Shown: piece by piece, positions 53,907 to 62,769 of the stretch | Position numbering within the stretch: the first letter of the stretch is position 1 | Layout of the letters: every line of letters starts with the position of its first letter | Origin: Aliiroseovarius salicola | GTDB taxonomy: Bacteria; Pseudomonadota; Alphaproteobacteria; Rhodobacterales; Rhodobacteraceae | Length of the DNA: 64,000 nt | Reading direction: 5' to 3' | Assembly (NCBI RefSeq): GCF_027891095.1 | Contig: NZ_JAQIIO010000003.1 | Location: 372,001 to 436,000, forward strand | Translations under genes and position numbers: made by a program | Notes under the pieces: generated by a model | The model's input: only the letters and a program-made list of their open reading frames with translations | Told to the model about the DNA's origin: nothing | The model's database searches: none

Positions 53907-55841
53907 ATGTTCAAGAAAATTCTGATTGCCAACCGGGGCGAGATCGCTTGCCGAGTGATGGACACCGCCCGCAAGCTGGGTGTGGCAACAGTGGCGGTTT
54001 ATTCCGATGCGGATGCAAACTCCCGCCATGTAAAGCTGGCCGATGAGGCAGTTCACATCGGCCCACCGCAGCCCGCCGAAAGCTATCTTCTTGGGGATCG
54101 CATTATTCAGGTGGCGCTGGAAACTGGTGCGCAGGGCATCCACCCGGGCTATGGCTTTCTCTCTGAAAACCCCGACTTCGTGGACGCGGTTGAACAGGCG
54201 GGTCTGACTTTCATTGGTCCGTCTGCCGACGCGATCCGCAAAATGGGTCTGAAGGACGCAGCCAAGAAGCTGATGGTAGAGGCAGGCGTTCCAGTTGTGC
54301 CTGGCTATCATGGCGAGGATCAGGACCCGGCGCTGCTGGCATCCGAGGCTGAAAAGATGGGCTATCCGGTTTTGATCAAAGCCGTCGCAGGCGGTGGCGG
54401 CAAAGGGATGCGCCGTGTGGATGATCCCAAAGACTTCGCCGACGCGCTCGCCAGCGCACAGGGTGAAGCACAGACCGCTTTCGGCAATGCCGATGTTTTG
54501 GTTGAGAAATATATCCTCAGCCCGCGCCATATCGAAGTGCAGGTCTTTGGTGATGGCACCCATGCGGTGCACCTGTTTGAACGCGACTGTTCACTGCAGC
54601 GCCGCCACCAAAAAGTGATCGAAGAAGCACCTGCGCCGGGCATGACCGAAGAGGTGCGTGAGGCAATGGGTATGGCGGGTGTACGCGCCGCTGAAGCCAT
54701 TGGCTACAAGGGTGCAGGCACGGTGGAATTCATCGTGGACGGCGCAAATGGTCTGCGCACCGATGGGTTCTGGTTCATGGAAATGAACACGCGCCTGCAG
54801 GTGGAACATCCCGTGACCGAAGAAATCACTGGTGTGGATCTGGTCGAATGGCAGTTGCGCGTTGCCTCGGGGGAAGGTCTGCCCAAGCAGCAGGACGAAC
54901 TCTCGATCAACGGTCACGCGTTTGAGGCGCGACTGTACGCAGAGGATGTGCCGAAGGGCTTCCTTCCTGCCACCGGCACACTGACCCACCTGAAATTCCC
55001 CGAAGGCGCACGCGCCGATACCGGCGTTCGGGCCGGGGACACGATCAGCCCATTTTACGACCCGATGATCGCCAAGCTGACCGTGCATGCGGCGACCCGT
55101 TCGGCGGCGCTCCGCATGATGTCGACGGCGCTTGCCCACACCGAAGTGGCGGGCTCGGTGACGAACCTCGCCTTTCTCGGTGCCCTGACCCGGCATGATG
55201 GATTTGCGGTGGGGGACGTGGACACGGGCCTCATCGACCGCGATCTTGACGCGTTGATTGACGAACCGGGCCCGACCATGAGCGATATCGGCGCGGCTGC
55301 GCTCTGTGCGCTGGATTTGCTGAAACCCAAAGGCAACGGCTTCACGTTGTGGGGTGGTCTCAACCATTTCGTCACATTGACCCATGCAGACGAGAGCGTG
55401 GATGTGGTTGTCACCTCGCGTGGTGCCGATCATCACATTATCACCGTGGGTGAGGAGCAGATCGAAGCCACACGTATTCATGGCCAGTGGAAAATGGGTG
55501 GTGATCGCGGCCCGCGCGTGGCCAAGGCGGGCAACGTGGTGACCGTATTTGCGCAGTCTGGACTTGAATTCCATGTTGTTGATCCGCTGGATCAGGACGC
55601 AGGAGCCGGGGCGGGCGCAGGGGTGATCGAAGCCCCGATGCCGGGCCTAGTGAAAGCTGTGTTTGCTGAGGCCGGTCAAGAGGTAAAACAGGGCGACCGC
55701 CTTGCTATCCTTGAAGCGATGAAGATGGAGCATTCGCTGGAAGCGGCACGCGACGGCGTGGTGGCAGAAGTGCTCTGTGCCGCAGGTGATCAGGTCGAAG
55801 CCGGGGCGCCGCTTGTGCGTCTGGAGGAAGAGGATGAGTGA
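53907..55841 (+). CDS. mccA: Methylcrotonyl-CoA carboxylase alpha subunit (biotin-containing)
   Basis: A 644-residue subunit: biotin carboxylase with N-terminal FKKILIANRGEIACRV, the ATP-grasp loop GGGGKGMRRV and EMNTRLQVEHPVTE, a middle BT-type domain, and a C-terminal biotinyl domain with the modified Lys in LEAMKMEHSL. Carboxylates biotin with ATP and bicarbonate for MccB. The stop overlaps the next gene by 8 nt. Confidence 0.95.
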   Translation: MFKKILIANRGEIACRVMDTARKLGVATVAVYSDADANSRHVKLADEAVHIGPPQPAESYLLGDRIIQVALETGAQGIHPGYGFLSENPDFVDAVEQAGLTFIGPSADAIRKMGLKDAAKKLMVEAGVPVVPGYHGEDQDPALLASEAEKMGYPVLIKAVAGGGGKGMRRVDDPKDFADALASAQGEAQTAFGNADVLVEKYILSPRHIEVQVFGDGTHAVHLFERDCSLQRRHQKVIEEAPAPGMTEEVREAMGMAGVRAAEAIGYKGAGTVEFIVDGANGLRTDGFWFMEMNTRLQVEHPVTEEITGVDLVEWQLRVASGEGLPKQQDELSINGHAFEARLYAEDVPKGFLPATGTLTHLKFPEGARADTGVRAGDTISPFYDPMIAKLTVHAATRSAALRMMSTALAHTEVAGSVTNLAFLGALTRHDGFAVGDVDTGLIDRDLDALIDEPGPTMSDIGAAALCALDLLKPKGNGFTLWGGLNHFVTLTHADESVDVVVTSRGADHHIITVGEEQIEATRIHGQWKMGGDRGPRVAKAGNVVTVFAQSGLEFHVVDPLDQDAGAGAGAGVIEAPMPGLVKAVFAEAGQEVKQGDRLAILEAMKMEHSLEAARDGVVAEVLCAAGDQVEAGAPLVRLEEEDE

Positions 55842-56520
55842 TTATCCATTCCGCCTGCACCACGTGCAATATGGCCGCTCGATCCGTGTTCTCTGGCTGA
55901 TTGAAGAGATCGGGCTGGAAGAAAAGCTTGGGACTCCACTTGAAGTGGTGGATTACCAGATCGGGTCAAAAGAAATGTTCGAGGGGGGGCTGAATAAGGT
56001 CTCCCCGGCGACCCGCATCCCCGCGCTGGAACTCGGTGACATCACCATGAGCGAAAGCGGGGCCATTGTTCAGTATCTGATCGAGGAATACGCCCCCAAT
56101 CTGGGGGTGGCCCCCGGTCAGCCTGGGCGCACGGATTTCCTGCAATGGATCCATTACGCCGAAACCATGGCGAGCCTGATTGAACAGCTCAATCTTCAGA
56201 TGGTGTTCCTGCGTCCGCCCGCAAAACCCAGCCCGATTGTGATCAAGCTGAATGTGGCCCGGTTGCGGCACACGCTGGCTGGGCTGGAGGCGCGGCTTGC
56301 GGGGCGCGATTGGCTTCTGGATCAGGGGTTTTCGGGTGCAGATATCATGCTGGGGTTCAACCTCTTTGCCGCGCCCTACTACGTCAAACTGGACGCGTTT
56401 CCCAATATTCTCGCCTATAAGGCACGCATCGAGGCGATGCCATCTTATCAGCGTGTTGTGGCTCGCGAAGGAGAACAGAGATTTTATGCTCAGGATTTCT
56501 ATCCTGTGCCTGAAACGTGA
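55834..56520 (+). CDS. Glutathione S-transferase family protein
   Basis: A 228-residue GST with a thioredoxin-like N-terminal domain (HHVQYGRSIRVLWLIEEIGL, then SPATRIPALEL and SESGAIVQYL) and a helical C-terminal domain. The catalytic residue is probably Ser or Tyr near position 12-14. Its ATG overlaps mccA by 8 nt, placing it in the leucine operon, maybe for detoxifying reactive acyl-CoA intermediates (inference). The frame is open from 55777. Confidence 0.87.
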   Translation: MSDYPFRLHHVQYGRSIRVLWLIEEIGLEEKLGTPLEVVDYQIGSKEMFEGGLNKVSPATRIPALELGDITMSESGAIVQYLIEEYAPNLGVAPGQPGRTDFLQWIHYAETMASLIEQLNLQMVFLRPPAKPSPIVIKLNVARLRHTLAGLEARLAGRDWLLDQGFSGADIMLGFNLFAAPYYVKLDAFPNILAYKARIEAMPSYQRVVAREGEQRFYAQDFYPVPET

Positions 56521-56528
56521 GGACGCAT

Positions 56529-57386
56529 ATGTCTGATTATGTAGAAATCTTCGAAGTTGGCCCGCGTGATGGGTTGCAAAACGAAAAGCGCCAGATCCCG
56601 ACAGTCGAGAAGATCGCTTTGGTGGACCTGCTCTCCGGGGCTGGTTTCAGGCGGATCGAAGTGGCTAGCTTTGTCAGTCCCAAATGGGTGCCCCAAATGG
56701 CCGATAGCGCTGATGTGCTGGCCGGGATCACCCGTGCGCCGGGCGTATCTTATGCGGCGCTCACCCCAAATATGCGGGGCTTTGAGGGGGCTGTGGCCGC
56801 CAAAGCGGATGAAATCGCCATCTTCGGTTCCGCCTCAGAAGGATTTTCCAAGGCTAATATCAATTGTTCGATTGAGGAAAGCCTTGAGCGGTTTCAGCCG
56901 GTGGCAGAGGCCGCCAAAGCCGCAAATCTGAAAATGCGCGGCTATATCTCCTGCGTGACCGACTGTCCCTATGACGGCGAGACACCACCTGAGAAAGTGG
57001 CATGGGTGGCCGAGAAGCTGATCGCGATGGGCTGTTACGAAATCAGCCTTGGTGACACGATTGGCAAAGGGACGCCGGAAACGATTACGCGCATGTTGGA
57101 TGTGGTTCTGGGCGTAGCCGGGCCAGAGATGTTTGCCGGTCACTACCACGACACATCTGGCCGCGCCTGTGACAATATCGAGGCCTCGATTGAAAAGGGT
57201 CTGCGGGTATTTGACGCCGCTGTTGGCGGTCTAGGGGGGTGCCCCTATGCACCGGGAGCACAGGGCAATGTTGCCACCGAAGCCGTCCATGACCGTGTGA
57301 TAGCACTGGGAATGACCACCGGGTTGGATCGCACCATCCTGGACAAAGCCGCCGACTTGGCGCGGCGTATGCGAGTTGAGGGATAA
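56529..57386 (+). CDS. mvaB: Hydroxymethylglutaryl-CoA lyase
   Basis: TIM-barrel lyase of 285 residues splitting HMG-CoA to acetyl-CoA and acetoacetate, the last step of leucine breakdown. The substrate motif is VGPRDGLQNE, the metal His pair is in GHYHDTSGRA, and the signature Cys is in GGLGGCPYAPGAQGN. The ATG at 56529 has GAGGA 5 nt upstream; a GTG at 56517 in the same frame is weaker. Confidence 0.95.
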   Translation: MSDYVEIFEVGPRDGLQNEKRQIPTVEKIALVDLLSGAGFRRIEVASFVSPKWVPQMADSADVLAGITRAPGVSYAALTPNMRGFEGAVAAKADEIAIFGSASEGFSKANINCSIEESLERFQPVAEAAKAANLKMRGYISCVTDCPYDGETPPEKVAWVAEKLIAMGCYEISLGDTIGKGTPETITRMLDVVLGVAGPEMFAGHYHDTSGRACDNIEASIEKGLRVFDAAVGGLGGCPYAPGAQGNVATEAVHDRVIALGMTTGLDRTILDKAADLARRMRVEG

Positions 57387-57388
57387 CA

Positions 57389-58174
57389 ATGGGTTACGAA
57401 ACGATTTCGATTTCAATGGATGAGCGTGGCGTGGCCACCTTGCTTTTGGATCGCGCGGAAAAGCACAACGCTATGTCGGCGCAGATGATCGAGGAACTGA
57501 CCGATGCAGCCCACAAGCTTGGCGTGGATCACAATGTTCGTGTGGTGATCCTGACCGGTGATGGCAAGAGCTTTTGTGCCGGTGGCGATCTGCGCTGGAT
57601 GCAGGATCAGATGGCCGCCGATCCGGTCACGCGTGGGGTTGAGGCGAAAAAGCTCGCCATGATGCTCAATGCGTTGAATACCATGCCGAAACCATTGATT
57701 GCGCGGGTACAGGGACAGGCCTTTGGCGGAGGGGTCGGTATGGCGTCGGTCAGCGACATCGCTATCGGTGTGGAAGGCGCAAAATTTGGTCTGACCGAAA
57801 CGCGACTGGGGTTGATCCCGGCCACCATTGGTCCCTATGTCCTGGCCCGTCTGGGCGAGGCGATGGCGCGGCGTGTCTTCATGTCAGCGCGAATTTTTGA
57901 TGCTGAAGAGGCGGTCACACTGGGTCTCTTGGCAAAAGCGGTGGAAGCAGATGATCTGGACGCAGCGGTGGAAGCCGAGGTGAAGCCATATCTCAGTTGC
58001 GCCCCCGGTGCTGTGGCCGAGGCCAAGGCCCTGGCCCGCCGTCTCGGACCACCGATCACCGAAGAGATCATCGATGAGACCATCGCCGGTCTGGTATCGC
58101 GCTGGGAAAGCCCCGAGGCGCAGGATGGCATTGCAGCTTTTTTCGCCAAGGAAAAACCTAGGTGGCAAATGTGA
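57389..58174 (+). CDS. liuC: Methylglutaconyl-CoA hydratase (crotonase family)
   Basis: Crotonase-fold enzyme of 261 residues; the oxyanion-hole stretches are KSFCAGGDLRWMQ and GQAFGGGVGMASVSDIAI, with the catalytic Glu in TETRLGLIPATIGPYV. The specific function, hydration of 3-methylglutaconyl-CoA to HMG-CoA, is inferred from the operon, which has all other steps. Two nucleotides after mvaB. Last gene of the operon. Confidence 0.88.
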   Translation: MGYETISISMDERGVATLLLDRAEKHNAMSAQMIEELTDAAHKLGVDHNVRVVILTGDGKSFCAGGDLRWMQDQMAADPVTRGVEAKKLAMMLNALNTMPKPLIARVQGQAFGGGVGMASVSDIAIGVEGAKFGLTETRLGLIPATIGPYVLARLGEAMARRVFMSARIFDAEEAVTLGLLAKAVEADDLDAAVEAEVKPYLSCAPGAVAEAKALARRLGPPITEEIIDETIAGLVSRWESPEAQDGIAAFFAKEKPRWQM

Positions 58175-58268
58175 ATGGAAAGGGGGCGGCCTCAATCCCG
58201 AGTGTTTTGCTTGTGATTAGGGCGGGTGAGTCTCTTTTCAACCCCAAAAAGCGACATCGTTGCAAAAA

Positions 58269-58303
58269 GGAGATGGCCATCACGGCACATCTCCTATTTT
58301 TTT
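58269..58303 (+). terminator. Terminator of the leucine operon
   Basis: A perfect 8-bp stem AGGAGATG / CATCTCCT with a 10-nt loop, followed by ATTTTTTT. Confidence 0.85.
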
Positions 58304-58527
58304 GATTAACAGGTGATGAAACTGACCATTTTTGTGGGGTTAAAAAACCTCAAAAAATCTCCGGAAACCCCTGTTAAACAAGGATATGCTTCACAGGTGA
58401 GACAATGTGACGGACTTTTATAACACAGTTTGAATAATTGACCCGCTCGGTTGACCCGACAACAGTGCGGCGGTAAACCGCACATAGCTAGCGAAATGTG
58501 GATTAAACCACATAAAAGGAGCCACAC
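58304..58527 (+). promoter_or_regulatory. Leader and promoter region of the nuo operon
   Basis: No gene is seen in this 220-bp stretch. TTGACCC occurs twice, at 58438 and 58451, 13 bp apart; either could be a -35, with weak -10 candidates. Two perfect 6-bp hairpins follow, GTGCGG / CCGCAC near 58465-58483 and ATGTGG / CCACAT at 58495-58512, the second ending just before the AAAGGAG ribosome site, so it could restrict translation of nuoA. Confidence 0.45.
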
Positions 58528-58893
58528 GTGGAAGACCTTCTCAGGGAATATCTCCCGATCATCATTTTCCTCGGACTTGCCATCATTATCGGTCTCGTAC
58601 TGATCATCGCTGCCGTTGTCCTGGCTGTCCGCAACCCCGATCCCGAAAAACTCAGCGCTTACGAATGTGGTTTCAACGCATTTGATGACGCACGGATGAA
58701 GTTCGACAGCCGGTTTTATCTGGTGGCGATCCTATTCATCATTTTCGATTTGGAAATCGCCTTCCTGTTCCCTTGGGCCGTGGCCTTCAAGGGCGTCGGG
58801 CTGGTTGGCTTCTGGTCGATGATGGTGTTCCTCGCCGTGTTGACCATTGGCTTTGCCTATGAGTGGAAGAAAGGGGCGCTCGAATGGGAGTGA
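58528..58893 (+). CDS. nuoA: NADH dehydrogenase subunit A
   Basis: Membrane subunit of complex I, 121 residues, three hydrophobic segments, with the conserved loop ending in [18 protein letters not shown] (its Cys lies at the quinone site) and [13 protein letters not shown]. The start codon is GTG, with AAGGAG 7 nt before it. First gene of the nuo operon; it overlaps nuoB. Confidence 0.95.
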   Translation: MEDLLREYLPIIIFLGLAIIIGLVLIIAAVVLAVRNPDPEKLSAYECGFNAFDDARMKFDSRFYLVAILFIIFDLEIAFLFPWAVAFKGVGLVGFWSMMVFLAVLTIGFAYEWKKGALEWE

Positions 58894-59417
58894 TGACCGG
58901 AGCAAACACGGCGCAGGGCGACCGTGAACACGCCACCCGTCTGCTGAATGATCAGCTGGCGGATAAGGGATTTTTGCTGACCACAACCGATGACATCATC
59001 AACTGGGCCCGCACCGGGTCACTGCACTGGATGACCTTTGGTCTGGCGTGTTGCGCTGTTGAGATGATGCATGCTTCGATGCCACGTTATGATCTTGAGC
59101 GCTACGGGGTCGCCCCGCGTGCTTCCCCGCGTCAGTCGGACGTGATGATCGTGGCAGGGACGCTGACCAACAAGATGGCGCCGGCGCTGCGTAAGGTTTA
59201 CGACCAGATGCCAGATCCTCGCTACGTGATCTCTATGGGATCCTGTGCAAACGGTGGCGGCTACTACCACTATTCCTATTCGGTTGTGCGCGGCTGTGAC
59301 CGCATCGTGCCGGTTGACGTCTATGTGCCCGGCTGCCCGCCGACGGCAGAGGCGCTGGTATACGGCATCCTGCAGCTGCAACGCAAAATCCGCCGCACCG
59401 GCACGATTGTGAGGTAA
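58884..59417 (+). CDS. nuoB: NADH dehydrogenase subunit B
   Basis: Peripheral subunit carrying the N2 [4Fe-4S] cluster, 177 residues; the ligands are the Cys pair in [10 protein letters not shown], the Cys in GSCANGG and the Cys in VPGCPPT. The ATG at 58884 overlaps nuoA by 10 nt; an ATG at 58893 (MTGANTA) overlaps by 1 nt and matches Rhodobacter homologues as I recall them, so the start could be three codons later. Confidence 0.95.
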   Translation: MGVMTGANTAQGDREHATRLLNDQLADKGFLLTTTDDIINWARTGSLHWMTFGLACCAVEMMHASMPRYDLERYGVAPRASPRQSDVMIVAGTLTNKMAPALRKVYDQMPDPRYVISMGSCANGGGYYHYSYSVVRGCDRIVPVDVYVPGCPPTAEALVYGILQLQRKIRRTGTIVR

Positions 59418-59420
59418 GCG

Positions 59421-60029
59421 ATGAGTGAAGCCCTGAATGAACTTGGAGCGACGCTGGAAGCAAAGCGCCCAGATTGTGTGCTGAGCTGGGAGGTTGCCTA
59501 TGGCGAGCTGAACGTGAACGTTCCGCTCTCGGCCATCCCTTCCTTCATCGAATTTCTGAAGACTGACAAAGCCTGCAAGTTTTCGAGCCTAGTGGATTTA
59601 ACCGCCGTGGATTACCCGTCACGCGAAGAGCGTTTCGACGTGGTTTACCACTTCCTGTCGATGTACACCAACCAGCGCATCCGCGTGAAAGTGGCCGTGC
59701 GCGAAGAAGAAATGGTGCCCTCGATCACCGAGGTTCACCCCTCGGCGGGATGGTTCGAACGCGAAGTCTTTGACATGTTCGGCATCCTTTTTTCCGGGCA
59801 CCCGGATCTGCGCCGCCTGCTGACCGACTATGGTTTCCGCGGCTATCCGCTGCGCAAGGACTTCCCGACCACCGGTTATACTGAAGTGCGCTATGACGAG
59901 GTCGAGAAACGTGTGGTCTATGAACCTGTGTCACTCACTCAGGACTACCGCCAGTTTGACTTCATGTCGCCATGGGAAGGGGCTGATTACATCCTGCCCG
60001 GCGATGAGAAAACCGACGAGGCAAAATGA
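59421..60029 (+). CDS. nuoC: NADH dehydrogenase subunit C
   Basis: Peripheral-arm subunit (30-kDa type) of 202 residues, with the family signature [20 protein letters not shown] in outline and [13 protein letters not shown]. It is separate from nuoD, unlike the NuoCD fusion of E. coli. Three nucleotides after nuoB. Its stop overlaps an unannotated small reading frame that begins at 60026. Confidence 0.95.
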   Translation: MSEALNELGATLEAKRPDCVLSWEVAYGELNVNVPLSAIPSFIEFLKTDKACKFSSLVDLTAVDYPSREERFDVVYHFLSMYTNQRIRVKVAVREEEMVPSITEVHPSAGWFEREVFDMFGILFSGHPDLRRLLTDYGFRGYPLRKDFPTTGYTEVRYDEVEKRVVYEPVSLTQDYRQFDFMSPWEGADYILPGDEKTDEAK

Positions 60030-60166
60030 TGGCTCTGCTGATTGAATTCATCGAGCTATTCACAGCTTCGATCCTGCTGCTTGGGGCATCACCCTTTTTT
60101 AAAACAAGCTGCGGATCACCTTTTAAGGTGAAAATCACCACGAAAGATTGGGGAAAGCGCCAATGA
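60026..60166 (+). CDS. 46-residue ORF coupled to nuoC and nuoD
   Basis: A short frame begins ATGATG over the nuoC stop (overlap 4 nt) and ends at a TGA over the nuoD start (overlap 4 nt). The product has a hydrophobic N-terminal half ([22 protein letters not shown] cut short here, about 4-25) and a basic C-terminal half ending KDWGKRQ. It would be a small membrane-associated protein made with complex I. Against it: a CACCTT-TT-AAGGTG palindrome lies inside, so the spacer may simply be structured, and conservation was not tested. Confidence 0.4.
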   Translation: MMALLIEFIELFTASILLLGASPFFKTSCGSPFKVKITTKDWGKRQ

Positions 60167-61386
60167 TGGACGGAACCAAAGGCTTCAACGACGCCGAGAC
60201 CGGCGAACAGAAGATCCGCAACTTCAACATCAACTTTGGCCCGCAACACCCGGCGGCACACGGCGTGCTTCGGATGGTGCTGGAGCTGGATGGTGAGATT
60301 GTGGAGCGCGCTGACCCGCATATCGGCCTGCTGCATCGCGGCACCGAAAAGCTGATGGAAAGCCGCACCTATCTGCAAAACCTGCCCTATTTCGACCGGC
60401 TCGATTACGTGGCCCCGATGAACCAGGAACATGCCTGGTGTCTGGCCATTGAAAAGCTGACCGGTGTAGAAGTGCCGCGCCGCGGCCAGTTGATCCGCGT
60501 GCTCTTCTCCGAGATTGGCCGGATCCTGAACCACCTTCTGAACATCACCACGCAGGCCATGGACGTGGGCGCGCTGACGCCGCCGCTCTGGGGCTTTGAA
60601 GAGCGTGAAAAGCTGATGATCTTCTACGAGCGCGCCTGTGGTGCCCGCCTGCATGCCAACTATTTCCGTCCCGGTGGTGTGCATCAGGACCTGCCGCCGG
60701 AGCTGATCGACGACATCGAAACCTGGGCCAATGAGTTCCCGGAGAAGATCGCCGATATCGACGGGCTGCTGACCGAAAACCGTATCTTCAAACAGCGTAA
60801 CGCCGATATCGGTGTAGTGAATGAAGAAGACATTCTGAATTGGGGCTATTCGGGCGTGATGGTCCGTGGTTCGGGCCTCGCCTGGGATTTGCGCCGTGCG
60901 CAACCTTATGAATGTTATGACGAATTCGAGTTCCAGATCCCAGTGGGTAAAAATGGCGACTGTTATGACCGTTACCTCGTCCGCATGGAAGAGATGCGCC
61001 AGTCGCTGAAGATCATGCATCAGGCGATCGAGAAATTGCGCGCTCCCGAAGGGCAGGGCGACGTTCTGGCCCGTGGCAAGCTGACTCCGCCTAATCGCAG
61101 CGACATGAAGCGCGACATGGAAAGTCTGATCCACCACTTCAAGCTTTACACCGAAGGGTTCAAGGTTCCGGCCGGCGAAGTTTACGCCGCTGTGGAAGCC
61201 CCGAAAGGTGAGTTCGGCGTCTATCTCGTCTCGGATGGGTCGAACAAACCCTACCGCGCCAAGATCCGCGCGCCGGGGTATCTGCACCTTCAGTCGATGG
61301 ATTATGTGGCCGGTGGCCACCAGCTCGCCGACGTCGCCGCCATCATCGGCACCATGGATATCGTGTTTGGGGAGATCGACCGCTAA
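60163..61386 (+). CDS. nuoD: NADH dehydrogenase subunit D
   Basis: 49-kDa subunit of complex I, 407 residues, at the quinone site and derived from hydrogenase large subunits. Signatures are [18 protein letters not shown] and [16 protein letters not shown]; the C-terminus [12 protein letters not shown] is canonical. GGGGAAAG is about 6 nt before the ATG at 60163. It shares 1 nt with nuoE. Confidence 0.96.
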   Translation: MMDGTKGFNDAETGEQKIRNFNINFGPQHPAAHGVLRMVLELDGEIVERADPHIGLLHRGTEKLMESRTYLQNLPYFDRLDYVAPMNQEHAWCLAIEKLTGVEVPRRGQLIRVLFSEIGRILNHLLNITTQAMDVGALTPPLWGFEEREKLMIFYERACGARLHANYFRPGGVHQDLPPELIDDIETWANEFPEKIADIDGLLTENRIFKQRNADIGVVNEEDILNWGYSGVMVRGSGLAWDLRRAQPYECYDEFEFQIPVGKNGDCYDRYLVRMEEMRQSLKIMHQAIEKLRAPEGQGDVLARGKLTPPNRSDMKRDMESLIHHFKLYTEGFKVPAGEVYAAVEAPKGEFGVYLVSDGSNKPYRAKIRAPGYLHLQSMDYVAGGHQLADVAAIIGTMDIVFGEIDR

Positions 61387-62513
61387 TGCTCCGCCGTCTG
61401 CATCATGAACAGCCCGAAAGCTTTGCTTTCACCGCCGCCAACCTTGCTTGGGCGGAAGGGCAGATCACCAAATATCCCGAAGGGCGTCAGGCCTCTGCGG
61501 TTATTCCGCTTTTGTGGCGTGCCCAGGAACAGGAAGGCTGGCTTTCGAAGCCGGCAATTGAAGCCATCGCCGACATGCTCGGCATGGCCTATATCCGCGT
61601 GCTGGAAGTGGCGTCTTTCTACTTCATGTTCCAACTGCAACCGGTTGGCTCCGTCGCTCATATCCAGATCTGTGGCACCACGTCCTGCATGATCTGCGGC
61701 GCGGAAGACCTGATTGCCGTCTGTCGCGAAAAGATCGCCGACAAGCCGCATCAACTCTCGGAAGATGGCAAGTTCAGCTGGGAAGAGGTTGAGTGCCTCG
61801 GTTCCTGCACCAACGCCCCGATGGCGCAGATTGGCAAAGATTACTACGAAGATCTGACGGCCGAGGGTTTCGCCAAGATGATCGATGAGATGGCCGCCGG
61901 TCAGGTGCCGGTACCAGGCCCGCAGAACGGCCGTTACGCGGCCGAACCGCTTTCGGGTCTGACCTCGCTTACTGAATATGATAGCGGCAAGACCAAGTAT
62001 AATGCGTCTGTGCAGCTTGCGACCGATATCGGTGACAGCATCAAACGGATCGATGGCACCGAAGTGCCGCTCTCGACACCTTGGCTGGGCAAGAACGCCA
62101 CTGGCACCAAGGCGACCCCGCCGAAAGCTGCCGAAACCGGCAAACCTGCCAACCAGCAGAAAAAACCTGCTGCAAAGAAGGCAAAAGCCGACAAGGCTGA
62201 AGCAGCCGCTCCTGCTGCAACCGGTAAGCCGAAAAAACCGCGCACCATGAAAGCGCCGCGCAAGGCGGGTGCCGATGATCTGAAGCAACTCAAGGGCGTT
62301 GGTCCGAAGCTGGAACAGACGCTCAATGAGTTGGGTTTCTGGCATTTCGACCAGATCGCCAAATGGGGTGCGGATGAAATTGCCTGGGTGGATGACAACC
62401 TGAAATTCAAAGGCCGGATCGAACGCGATGGCTGGATCGAACAGGCCAAGATCCTCGCGGAAGGCGGCGAGACCACGTTTTCGAACAAGGTCAAGAAGGG
62501 CGACGTCTATTAA
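61386..62513 (+). CDS. nuoE: NADH dehydrogenase subunit E with C-terminal extension
   Basis: 24-kDa subunit with a [2Fe-2S] cluster (N1a); ligands are in ICGTTSC and ECLGSC. The core ends near residue 180-200; the chain then continues to 375, about twice the length of E. coli NuoE (166). The extra part is a Lys/Ala/Pro-rich linker (about 230-295) and a helix-hairpin-helix-like module ([20 protein letters not shown]), a fold that usually binds DNA. Similar extensions are known in Rhodobacteraceae; the role is unclear. Confidence 0.94.
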   Translation: MLRRLHHEQPESFAFTAANLAWAEGQITKYPEGRQASAVIPLLWRAQEQEGWLSKPAIEAIADMLGMAYIRVLEVASFYFMFQLQPVGSVAHIQICGTTSCMICGAEDLIAVCREKIADKPHQLSEDGKFSWEEVECLGSCTNAPMAQIGKDYYEDLTAEGFAKMIDEMAAGQVPVPGPQNGRYAAEPLSGLTSLTEYDSGKTKYNASVQLATDIGDSIKRIDGTEVPLSTPWLGKNATGTKATPPKAAETGKPANQQKKPAAKKAKADKAEAAAPAATGKPKKPRTMKAPRKAGADDLKQLKGVGPKLEQTLNELGFWHFDQIAKWGADEIAWVDDNLKFKGRIERDGWIEQAKILAEGGETTFSNKVKKGDVY

Positions 62514-62534
62514 GGACGGGATAAGGGAATGACG

Positions 62535-62762
62535 ATGGCACAAGATCCACAGAACAGCATTGGCCGGGAAGGGCGGTTGGCGGGCATCGTCATCGCCATG
62601 ACCGGCGCGCTGTGGGTTGGTGCCTCCTGGGTCGGGAAAAGCCTCGATTGGTCCATGCGGACCATGGCTCTGGTGGATCTCATGGCCCTGGCCGGGTTCG
62701 TGTTTGGCCTGGTGGTAACATATCGGATCTGGCGCAAATCACGCCAGAATGACGAAGGATAA
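62535..62762 (+). CDS. DUF5337 small membrane protein of the nuo operon
   Basis: A 75-residue protein with two hydrophobic segments (LAGIVIAMTGALWVGASWVG and LVDLMALAGFVFGLVVTYRI in outline) and a basic end. Its place between nuoE and nuoF is typical of Rhodobacteraceae, where it is named DUF5337. Function is unknown; a complex I accessory or assembly role is possible. The ATG at 62535 sits 6 nt after AAGGGA; the ATG at 62529 abuts that site and is unlikely. Confidence 0.8.
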   Translation: MAQDPQNSIGREGRLAGIVIAMTGALWVGASWVGKSLDWSMRTMALVDLMALAGFVFGLVVTYRIWRKSRQNDEG

Positions 62763-62769
62763 GAGCGAA

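Noticed and set aside
59962-61320. Long antisense reading frame of over 450 codons opposite nuoD.
   Set aside because: It is a by-product of GC-rich codon use in nuoD; the product has no recognisable family, is rich in His and Arg, and lacks a ribosome site.
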